Source: Lutibacter flavus (GTDB taxonomy: Bacteria > Bacteroidota > Bacteroidia > Flavobacteriales > Flavobacteriaceae). From it: a DNA stretch of 40,164 nt. Below the pieces are notes generated by a model. It was given only the letters and a program-made list of their open reading frames with translations. It had not been told where the DNA came from and did no database searches. The stretch covers positions 1 through 40,164 of the forward strand of contig CAMDPE010000003.1 of NCBI GenBank assembly GCA_945903795.1, written 5' to 3'. Positions 27,392 through 37,500 of this stretch are shown one piece after another (the first letter of the stretch is position 1; every line of letters starts with the position of its first letter). Position numbers and translations under genes: made by a program.

Positions 27392-27487
27392 GATGAAACG
27401 AGCATTTCAAATTTTGACACACATAGGAATGATTAATAGCGAACAGCATCTGTTACCACTAAAAAAAAATAATTTAAACAGATGAAA
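27392..27487 (+). repeat. Direct repeat copy B: relic of the molybdoenzyme gene 3' end between MBOAT and SGNH-like genes
   Basis: Aligns with copy A and translates in frame as DETSISNFDTHRND*, compared with DETSITNFDTQRNE* at the molybdoenzyme C-terminus. Bounded by ACAGATGAAA at 27389-27398 and 27478-27487. Confidence 0.88.
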
Positions 27488-28429
27488 AAATTTATTATTT
27501 TGATGCTAAAATTTTCTGTTTTTATATTAGTATTCTATAGCATATTGATTATTTTTTGGGGAAGATTTGCACCAGCTATTTTAAGGCCAAATATAAATTA
27601 TACATACAGAACATATGGGTTTACCAATACCAGATTAAATGAGATTAGTAACTTTAAAAATATTGATATTTTATTTTTGGGTTCATCACATGCCTATCGT
27701 GGGTTTGACACTAGAATTTTCAATAATGCAGGCTTGAAATCCTTCAATTTAGGTTCAAGTTCTCAAACGCCGGTTCAAACAGAAATTCTTATAAAAAGGT
27801 ACTTAGATTCTTTAAAGCCAAAAATGATAATATTTGAAGTTTCTCCATTATCGTTCAGTACTGACGGTGTAGAATCAACTTTGGACATTATTTCAAATGA
27901 TAAAAATGATTTAAATTCTATTAAGTTAGCGTTGAATCAAAATAATTTAAAAATTTACAATACGCTGTTTTATTCCTGTTTTCATTCAATCTATCGTGAT
28001 TTATTTGTTGAAAAAAAGTATGCGGAAGATATAAAGAAAGGTAATGACATGTATATTAGCGGAGGTTATGTAGAAAAAGAATTTAAGCTTTTCAAATATG
28101 TTAATTACCCAGAGACTAAATGGGAATTTAACGAAACCCAATTTTCTGCGTTGCAAAGAATTATTGAGCTTGTTAATAAACGCAATATTAAACTGATTTT
28201 AATTCAAGCGCCAAGCACTTCCAGTTTTTATAATGCCCATACCAATAACATTGAATTTGATGATAGGATTGGTAATTACGGAATTTACTTTAATTTTAAT
28301 GAAATATCAAAATTAGATGATTCACTTCATTTTTATGATGCTCATCACTTAAATCAAAAAGGTGTGGAAATTTTAGATAATGATGTCATAAATCTTATAT
28401 TTAAGCAGAAATTTATTTTAAGAGAATAA
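27482..28429 (+). CDS. SGNH/GDSL-hydrolase-like protein, probable partner of MBOAT acyltransferase
   Basis: N-terminal TM; IDILFLGSSHAYRGFDTRIF (GDS/GSSH block I) and C-terminal FYDAHHLNQKGVEI (DxxH block V). Confidence 0.75.
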   Translation: MKKFIILMLKFSVFILVFYSILIIFWGRFAPAILRPNINYTYRTYGFTNTRLNEISNFKNIDILFLGSSHAYRGFDTRIFNNAGLKSFNLGSSSQTPVQTEILIKRYLDSLKPKMIIFEVSPLSFSTDGVESTLDIISNDKNDLNSIKLALNQNNLKIYNTLFYSCFHSIYRDLFVEKKYAEDIKKGNDMYISGGYVEKEFKLFKYVNYPETKWEFNETQFSALQRIIELVNKRNIKLILIQAPSTSSFYNAHTNNIEFDDRIGNYGIYFNFNEISKLDDSLHFYDAHHLNQKGVEILDNDVINLIFKQKFILRE

Positions 28430-28580
28430 AGAATATCTCTTCATAACTTTAGAGTTTGCAAAAACGTTTTTGACAAAAAATCGCTAACTTATCAAGAATG
28501 ATTGTTAAAAAAATGCAGTATAATGCTCATTGAAAAAGCAGTTTTTAATTCCTGGTTTTAAAAAATTACGTGCGCTAAAA

Positions 28581-28598
28581 AACCCTATTTTATAGGTT
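28581..28598 (+). terminator. Possible weak terminator downstream of the SGNH-like gene
   Basis: AACCCTAT-TTT-ATAGGTT imperfect hairpin followed by a T-rich stretch. Confidence 0.35.
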
Positions 28599-28659
28599 TA
28601 TATTTTCATTTATTTTGAAACTATGATAAATATTAGCTTTCCTTTGCGCGAATAATGGT

Positions 28660-28667
28660 TAACTTTG
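28660..28667 (+). promoter_or_regulatory. Candidate -7 element (TAACTTTG) upstream of maeB
   Basis: Matches TAnnTTTG, 31 bp before the ATG at 28699; no -33 at optimal spacing. Confidence 0.45.
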
Positions 28668-28698
28668 TGACTTACGATTTATTAAATTAACTATTATT

Positions 28699-30975
28699 AT
28701 GAGCGATTCTAAAAAACAGAGCGAAGCTTTATTTTACCACCAATACCCGAGTCCGGGCAAAATTCAAGTAGTTCCAACAAAGAAACATGCAACCCAGCGC
28801 GATTTGTCGTTGGCATATTCACCAGGTGTGGCTGAGCCGTGTTTGGCCATCGAAAAAAATCCGGATGATGTCTATAAATATACCGCAAAGGGAAATTTAG
28901 TGGCCGTTATTTCTAACGGTACTGCAGTTTTAGGTTTGGGTGATATTGGAGCGATGGCTGGTAAACCAGTAATGGAAGGGAAAGGATTGTTGTTTAAAAT
29001 ATTTGCAGATATTGATGTTTTTGATATAGAAGTGGATACACACGATGTGGAGAAATTTATTGAAACAGTAAAAAATATTTCAGTAACTTTTGGAGGCATT
29101 AATTTGGAAGACATTAAAGCGCCGGAAGCTTTCGAAATAGAGCGTAGACTAAAAGAAGAGTTGGACATTCCCGTAATGCATGATGACCAACACGGTACAG
29201 CAATCATTTCAGCAGCGGCATTAAAAAATGCAGTTGAAATAACAGGAAAAGACCTTGCAAAAGTTAAAATAGTGGTGAGTGGCGCAGGAGCTGCTGCCAT
29301 TTCCTGCTCAAGATTGTATTTGGCAATTGGCGCTACAAGAGAAAATTTGGTGATGTGCGACAGCAAAGGGGTTATCAGAAAAGATGCATCGAATTTAAAT
29401 GCCCAAAAAGCAGAGTTTGCAACCGACCGTGATTTACATACGTTGGAAGAAGCAATGGTTGGTTCAGATGTTTTTATTGGACTTTCAAAAGGAGATCTTG
29501 TAACACCGGCAATGTTGATGACGATGGCAAAAGACCCAATCGTTTTTGCGATGGCTAACCCAACTCCCGAAATTGAGTACGATTTGGCAGTGGCAACAAG
29601 AAAAGACATTATTATGGCCACGGGTCGTTCAGATTATCCTAACCAGGTGAACAATGTGCTTGGTTTTCCATATATTTTTAGAGGTGCGTTAGATGTGAGA
29701 GCCACCAAAATAAATGAAGAAATGAAATTGGCAGCGGTTCATTCTTTAGCAAATTTGGCCAAAGAAACCGTTCCGGAACATTTAAACATTCTGTACGGAA
29801 AAACAAATATCAAATTTGGCAGAGAATATATCATTCCTAAACCATTCGATCACAGGCTTATTACCGAAGTTCCTCCAGCAGTGGCGAAAGCAGCTATGGA
29901 ATCGGGTGTTGCAAAAGAACCTATCACAGATTGGGATGCCTACAAAGAAAGATTGGCAGAAAGACTGGGAACAGGAAGCAAATTGATGCGTATGTTGATG
30001 TCTCGCGCAAAAGATGATCCAAAAACCATCATTATAGCTGAAGCAGATCATTTAGATGTGTTAAAAGCAGCCCAAATTATTCATGATGACGGAATTGGAA
30101 AACCTATTTTATTGGGTGACAAAAAAATTATTGAGGAATTGATGAAGGAAATCAATTTTACTGCGGATGTGAAAATTTTAGATCCTAAAAGTGATGAAGA
30201 AGAAGAACGTAGAAACAGATATGCGAAAGTATATTGGGAAAAAAGACAGCGCAACGGAGTCACATATTTTTCCGCTCAAAAATTAATGCGAGAACGCAAT
30301 TACTTTGCGGCTATGATGTTAAATGAAGGCGATGGCGATTCCTTAATTACAGGTTATTCTAGAGCTTATCCAACGGTTGTAAAGCCAATGATTGAGTTAA
30401 TTGGTAGGGAAAAAGGTGTGAAACGAATTGCGGCAACAAATATCATGTTGACCAAAAGAGGCCCGATATTCTTTTCAGATACCGCCATAAATATTGAACC
30501 AACGGCTGAAGAATTGGCAAATATTGCTTATATGACGAGTGTTTCTATGAGAATGTTTGGATTTGAACCTAATTTGGCGATGTTGTCGTTTTCTAATTTT
30601 GGATCATCTCCATCTCCATTAGCCGATAAAGTTTCACAAGCTGTTGAAATTTTGCACAGAAGATATCCAGAACTTAATGTGGATGGTGAAATACAAGCCG
30701 ACTTTGCCTTGAATCCTAAATTAATGAAAGATAAATTTCCTTTTTCCAGGTTAACCGACAAAAAAGTGAATGGTTTAATTTTTCCAAGTCTGGAATCAGC
30801 AAATATTGGTTATAAACTTATGAAAGAATTTGACCAAATTGTATCCATCGGACCTATTATTATGGGACTTCAAAAACCGGTTCATATTCTTCAGCTTGGT
30901 GCCGGTGTTGATGAAATCGTGAACATGGCTTGTGTGGCCATTGTACATGCTCAGGAAAAAATGAATATTAAGTAA
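28699..30975 (+). CDS. maeB: NADP-dependent malic enzyme with C-terminal phosphate acetyltransferase-like domain
   Basis: YHQYPSPGKIQVVPTKKHATQRDLSLAYSPGVAEPCLAI; PVMHDDQHGTAIISAAALKNA; VFAMANPTPEI; C-terminal PTA-like region IIAEADHLDVLKAAQIIHDDGIGKPILLG. Confidence 0.97.
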   Translation: MSDSKKQSEALFYHQYPSPGKIQVVPTKKHATQRDLSLAYSPGVAEPCLAIEKNPDDVYKYTAKGNLVAVISNGTAVLGLGDIGAMAGKPVMEGKGLLFKIFADIDVFDIEVDTHDVEKFIETVKNISVTFGGINLEDIKAPEAFEIERRLKEELDIPVMHDDQHGTAIISAAALKNAVEITGKDLAKVKIVVSGAGAAAISCSRLYLAIGATRENLVMCDSKGVIRKDASNLNAQKAEFATDRDLHTLEEAMVGSDVFIGLSKGDLVTPAMLMTMAKDPIVFAMANPTPEIEYDLAVATRKDIIMATGRSDYPNQVNNVLGFPYIFRGALDVRATKINEEMKLAAVHSLANLAKETVPEHLNILYGKTNIKFGREYIIPKPFDHRLITEVPPAVAKAAMESGVAKEPITDWDAYKERLAERLGTGSKLMRMLMSRAKDDPKTIIIAEADHLDVLKAAQIIHDDGIGKPILLGDKKIIEELMKEINFTADVKILDPKSDEEEERRNRYAKVYWEKRQRNGVTYFSAQKLMRERNYFAAMMLNEGDGDSLITGYSRAYPTVVKPMIELIGREKGVKRIAATNIMLTKRGPIFFSDTAINIEPTAEELANIAYMTSVSMRMFGFEPNLAMLSFSNFGSSPSPLADKVSQAVEILHRRYPELNVDGEIQADFALNPKLMKDKFPFSRLTDKKVNGLIFPSLESANIGYKLMKEFDQIVSIGPIIMGLQKPVHILQLGAGVDEIVNMACVAIVHAQEKMNIK

Positions 30976-31014
30976 TATTTTATTACATTTGGAAGTCCAT
31001 AGAAAAAGTGAAAT

Positions 31015-31596
31015 ATGATAACGCACATAAGAGGAAAATTAGTTGAAAAAAATCCAACATTTGCCGTTGTAGAATCTAACGGCGTCGGTTATTGGCTTAA
31101 TATTTCTCTTAATACATATTCTCAGCTTCCAGACAATGAATTTGTTATGCTGTATACGCATCTTTCTATTAAGGAAGATGCGCATACATTATATGGGTTT
31201 ATCAACAAAACAGAACGCGAAATTTTTAGATTGCTTATTTCCGTTTCTGGGGTTGGACCAAGTATTGCCCGAACTATGTTGTCATCCATGACAACCGATG
31301 AAATTCAGCAAGCCATCGCTTCAAATAATGTTTCTGTGATTCAATCCGTAAAAGGAATTGGTGTTAAAACCGCACAACGCGTATTGGTAGATTTGAGAGA
31401 CAAAATTTCCAAAACCTATGCCATTGATGAAGTTTATGTTAGCCAAAGCAATACGATTAAAAATGAAGCGTTATCAGCATTAGAGGTCTTAGGATTTAAT
31501 AAAAAACAGGTTGAAAAAGTAGTGGATAAAATACTGCTTGAGGATAAAAACCTAAGTGTTGAGGTTTTGATAAAAAACGCATTGAAAAATTTATAA
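31015..31596 (+). CDS. ruvA: Holliday junction branch migration protein RuvA
   Basis: MITHIRGKLVEKNPTFAVVESNGVGYWLNIS..LYGFINKTEREIFRLLISVSGVGPSIARTMLSSM...SVKGIGVKTAQRVLVDLRDKI. Confidence 0.97.
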   Translation: MITHIRGKLVEKNPTFAVVESNGVGYWLNISLNTYSQLPDNEFVMLYTHLSIKEDAHTLYGFINKTEREIFRLLISVSGVGPSIARTMLSSMTTDEIQQAIASNNVSVIQSVKGIGVKTAQRVLVDLRDKISKTYAIDEVYVSQSNTIKNEALSALEVLGFNKKQVEKVVDKILLEDKNLSVEVLIKNALKNL

Positions 31597-31599
31597 AAA

Positions 31600-34500
31600 T
31601 TGAAAAAGTCGCGATATATAGTTAAAACGTATATTTTATTTTTTTTCTTTTGGTTTTTTCTGTCAGCAGTTAAAGCCCAAACACCTCCTATTTTACTACC
31701 AAACGATACTACCATTGTTGAAAAAGCAACTGATACCATAAAATTAAAATACCCATTTAAAAGATTTCAGGAAGGAAGTTTGTTTTTAACCGACCCGAAG
31801 CAATCGGAAATCATTTATGATACTGCGCTTGGTAAGTATATGATTGTTGAAAAAATTGGAGATTATTACGTGCAGTATCCGATTTTTATGACTCAGGAAG
31901 AGTACAAACAATACCAGCTAAAAAAGGACATGCTTGCCTATTACAAAAGCAAAATTAGCGCAACCAATCCTAAAAAGGCAGGAAGCGTTGAGCAACAAAA
32001 AAATTTATTGCCAACTTATTATGTAAATTCAGATTTTTTTCAATCTGTTTTTGGAGGAAATACTATAGAGGTAAATCCACAAGGATCTGTATTGGTAAAG
32101 CTGGGAATGTTGTATCAAAAAGTAGACAATCCGCAATTGTCCGAGCGCAATAGAAAAAGTACGACGTTCGATTTTAACCAGGAAATTAGCGCGAGTATCC
32201 TGGCAAAAGTAGGAACCAAATTAAAAGTTTCCGCACAATACGACACACAATCAACCTTTAATTTCCAGAATCAAATAAAGTTGGAATACACGCCGACGGA
32301 AGATGATATTCTTCAAAAAATAGAAGTTGGGAATGTAAGTATGCCCCTTAAAAACTCCTTAATTGTGGGTGCACAAAGTTTATTTGGGGTTAAAACACAA
32401 TTGCAATTGGGGAAAACTACCGTTACAGGCGTTTTTGCCGAACAAAAATCACAAACAAAAACAGTGGCTGCGCAAGGTGGCTCAACCATTCAGGAATTTG
32501 ATCTTCAGGCAACAGATTATGATGAAAATCGACACTTTTTTTTATCACAATATTTTAGGGATAATTACAATAGTGCTTTAAAAGATTTTCCACTAATTAG
32601 CAGTGCTGTAAATATCACAAAAGTGGAAGTTTGGGTCACCAACAGAAACGCCACAACCATTGACATCAGAAATATTGTGGCGCTTTCAGATATTGGAGAA
32701 GGTGATCCAACAAATATTGGTCCGGCCAACGTAACTCCGGTTCCTGGCGCCATTTTTCCATCCAACAACGCCAACGACATATCATCAATCTTAACAACCA
32801 CAAATCCAGTTCGTAACATTTCAACAGTTGGTAATGGTTTGTCTCCATTTGCCATGCAACAAGGCCGTGATTATTCGGTTTTGGAAAACGCCATCAAACT
32901 AAGACCTGATGAATTTAGGGTGCATCCTCAATTGGGTTTCATTTCATTGAATAGAAGATTGGCCGATTCAGACGTGCTTGCAGTGGCTTTTGAATATACA
33001 GTTAGTGGTGATTCCCAAGTATATAAGGTGGGTGAATTTACAAGTGATGGTATTATTGCACCTGAAAATATTGTGGTAAAACTCTTGCGAAGCGAAATTA
33101 TAAGTACCCAAATTCCGCTATGGGATTTGATGATGAAAAATATTTATTCGTTGCAAACTTTTAGAATGCAGCGTGACGGATTTAGATTGGAATTGTTGTA
33201 TGCGGATGATGCGACCGGCGTGCCGATAAACGTACTTCAAAATGCGCAAACAACAGGTGTTTCTGATAAAACATTGCTAAATTTATTGGATGTGGACAGG
33301 CTGGACCAAAGTCAGTTTTACACACCGGAAGGCGATGGCTATTTTGATTACGTGGAGGGCGCAACCGTAAATTCGGAAAAAGGATATATTATTTTTCCAA
33401 ATGTGGAACCTTTTGGTACAGATTTACAGGCTAAATTAACCAATAGTGACGATGAAATATACATTTTTAATGAACTATACCGAATCACCCAATCCGAAGC
33501 AAAAAATAATTTTCAGCAAAAAGACAAATATTTAATTAAAGGTTATCATAAATCCGAAAGCGCCAACGGCATTCCTTTAGGCGCATTTAATGTGGCACAA
33601 GGTTCGGTAAGAGTAACTTCTGGCGGAAGAGAATTGGTTGAAGGTATTGACTATGTAGTTGATTATCAAATGGGACGGGTTCAAATTATCAATCCGAGTT
33701 TGGAAGCCTCCAATGCGCCTATTGAAGTTTCTGTGGAGAACAATGCCACATTTAATTTGCAGACAAAGAGCTTTTTAGGCATTGATATTGAACATCGATT
33801 TTCCGATAATTTTATTGCCGGCGCCACCATCTTAAATTTGAATGAAAAGCCAATAACACAAAAAGCACTCTTCGGACAAGAGCCAATTAACAACACTATT
33901 TTTGGGTTAAATGCAAGCTTTGGAACGGAAGTCCCAAAATTTACAAAATGGGTGAATAAACTGCCAAATATTGATACCGATGTTCCATCAAATTTTTCAG
34001 TTCGTGGAGATTTTGCTTATTTAATTCCGGGCTCACCAAAAAGAATTGAATTAGACGGACAAGCGACTTCATACGTTGATGATTTTGAAGGCTCCCAAAT
34101 TCCTATTGAAATAAAAACAATTCAGCAATGGTATATGGCCAGTACGCCGCAATATCAAACGCAATTTGATTTGGGAGGAAACGTTTCCGACATATCTTAT
34201 GGATATAAAAGAGCCAGATTGGCGTGGTATACTGTTGATCCTCTTTTTTATGGAGGATCTTCGTTACAACCCTCAAGTATTGACAATACAGAGCTTTCTC
34301 GTGCGGAGGTTAGAAGAATCAGGTACGAAGAATTATTTCCGGAACAAGACCTGGATTTAACGCAATCAACCGTAGTAAGAACCTTGGATTTGGCTTACTA
34401 TCCAAATGAAAGGGGAAGTTATAACTTCGACACTTCAAATTTGGGTGCTGATGGAAAATTTACCAATCCGGAAGATAGGTGGGCAGGGATTACCAGACCA

Positions 34501-37500
34501 TTAACCACTACTAATTTTGAACAATCTAACGTTGAATATATTCAATTTTGGTTGATGGACCCTTACGACCATTATTCAATTACAAATGAAGAAGGTTTGC
34601 CTACAGGCGTAAATCCGAACGATCCTGCAAATCAGGTTGGGGAAGTTTATTTTAACCTTGGAAATGTATCAGAAGATATTTTAAAAGATGGCAGGAAAAT
34701 GTACGAAAATGGTTTGCCCGAAAATCCTTTGAGCACCAGCAATACAGAGCCAACTATTTGGGGAAAAATTCCTACCAACCAATCTTTATTGTATGCTTTC
34801 AGCGACAAGGATGATGAACGTTTGAGTCAGGATATTGGTTTAAATGGATTGACTGATGCCGAAGAAATCCAAAAGTTCGGAACCGCTTTTGGTCCCGATC
34901 CGGCAAATGACAATTATTCCTACTTCAGAAGCACGGAATACGACAACAACAATGCGTCCATTTTAACACGCTATAAAAAGTTTAACAATACGCAGGGAAA
35001 TTCGCCGACAAATAATTTATCAACAGAAAGTTACCCAACATCAGCCACCACATTTCCAGATACGGAAGATATAAATAGAGACCAAACCATGAACACGGTT
35101 GAAAGTTATTATCAATACAAAGTGTCTTTAAATAAAAATGATTTAGTTATTGGTCAAAACAACATTGTTGATGAAAAAATAGTGAAAGTTGAACTTGAAG
35201 ATGGCAGCCAAAAAGAATTCAGATGGTTGCAATTTAGGATTCAGGTAAGCAGTCCGGATGAGGTTGTTAATAATATTACCGGGTTTAATACCATTCGTTT
35301 TATGCGAATATTTTTAACCAAATTTAAAATGCCGGTGGTGTTGCGTTTTGGAGAACTGCAGTTGGTGCGTGGAGACTGGAGACGTTTCACTAAAACGTTG
35401 GATGATGCAATAGTGCCACCGCAAGATTTAACAAATTCACAACTTCAAAATTTTGGGGTTGGCGTTGTCAATATTCAGGAAAATGAAACCAGGAATCCGA
35501 TACCTTATGTATTGCCTCCGGGAATTCAACGTGAAATATTAAGGGGAACCACCACCTTGCAAAAACAAAATGAGCAATCATTAACGTTAAAAGTTACCGA
35601 TTTAGAACCTGAGGAAACTAGGGCAATCTTTAAAAATGTAAAGGTAGATTTAAGAATGTACAAACACTTAAAATTGTTTTTACACGCCGAAGGAATACAA
35701 ACAAAACCACAAGTACAAGACAATGAATTAAAAGCCATTATTAGAATAGGAAGTGATTTAAACGATAACTATTATCAGCTCGAAAAGTTACTGACGATTT
35801 CAGATTATGGCGTAACAACTCCTTATGAAATTTGGCCTGAAGAAAATAATTTAGATGCCTTTTTGGAATATTTGGGAAAACTTAAATTATTGCGATTTGA
35901 AGCTGGAATTGCTCCAAATATATTGTTTCCTGCAGTAAATGCGCCTTCACCCATTGAAGGTTTGGACGGTTATGAAATTAGGGTAAAAGGAAATCCAAAT
36001 TTGGCGAACATCAAAACCATAATGCTTGGGGTTAAAAATGCCACAAATACCAATCAAAGTGCTGAAATTTGGTTTAATGAAATGCGTGTATCCGAGTTCG
36101 ACAATAAAGGCGGATGGGCAGCTGTTTTGAGTGCCGATGCAAATTTTGCCGATTTTGCGGATGTTGCCGTAACCGGAAGAATGGAAACACAAGGTTTTGG
36201 AGGCATTGAACAGCGCGTAAATGAACGTAGCCAGCAAGAAACGAAATTGTATGATGTGGTCACCAATGTGAATCTTGGGAAACTATTGCCGAAAGACTGG
36301 GGCATAAGACTGCCTTTTAATTACAGCATTTCTGAAGAGTTTAGAGATCCAAAATACGATCCGCAATACCAGGATGTATTGTTTGAAGATGCAAAAGACA
36401 TCAATCCAAATAGTGCCAGCGCAAGAGATTATACCAAAAGAAGAAGTATCAGTTTAATCAATGTCAGAAAAGAATTTAATCAAAATTCAGACAGCAAGCA
36501 GCGTTTTTACAGCGTCGAAAACTTGTCGGTTTCTTATGCCTATAACGATACTTACCACAAAGATTACAACGTTCAAAAATTCAGCGATCAAAATGTTCGA
36601 ACATCGGCAAATTATAATTACAGTTTTAAGGAGCTGACGCTAGAGCCATTTAAAAATGTGGATGCTTTAAAAGGAAAGTATTTACAATTTATTAAGGATT
36701 TTAATTTGAATTTCTTGCCTTCAACAATCTCTGTAAATTCAAATATTATAAGACGTTATAACGAACAGCTTTCTAGAAGTTTAATTGAAGGATTACCGGA
36801 ATTGCCGGTGTTAAGGCAACGTCATTTTATGTTTGATTGGGATTACGCCATAGGATACAATTTAACAAAATCGCTACAGTTTAATTTTAGGGCGACCAAT
36901 AACAATATTTATGATGACTTTTTTGCTTCAGATGACATCAAATTATTTGACAATTTCTTTACCACCGGAAGACCGGATCATTACCACCAGTCATTAAACG
37001 GAACTTACAAAATACCGTTGAATAAAATACCGTTTCTAGACTTTGTAAATGCAAATTATGCTTACACAGCCGATTTTGACTGGCAGGCAGCCTCACAATC
37101 CTATGCGGCCAAAATTGGAAATGTTATTCAAAATGCCAATACACATACCCTGGGTTTTGATTTAGATTTTAATACATTTTACAAAACCATTGGAATTGAT
37201 AAGTTGTTGAATAATAAATCAAAATCGCCGGAAGTTGCGCAAAATAACGCTGCTAAAAAGAACAAATCTGTGGGTGCAGAAATTGGACAGACCTTTTACA
37301 ATGTGTTAACTTCGGTTAAAAAAGCACGTATTAATTACTCTGAAAATAACGGAACCTATTTGCCGGGTTATGTGCCTCAAATCGGATTTTTAGGTCGCGA
37401 CAATTATAGTGGAAGCCTTGCGCCAACCTTCGGATTTGTGTTTGGAAGCCAAATTGATATGAGACAAAGAGCGGTTGAAAATGGATGGTTGCTATCAAGA

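Noticed and set aside
28459-28472. Palindrome CAAAAACGTTTTTG upstream of maeB
   Set aside because: A/T-run palindrome that can occur by chance in low-GC intergenic DNA; over 150 bp from the -7 candidate.
28872-29621. 249-aa minus-strand ORF opposite maeB
   Set aside because: Ser/Ile-rich shadow translation of a strongly conserved sense gene, with no recognisable motif or promoter.
31600-31602. TTG start of sprA as a possible misannotation
   Set aside because: The signal peptide begins immediately after it (KKSRYIVKTYILFFFFWFFLSAVKAQ) and no better upstream start exists, since ruvA ends at 31596.
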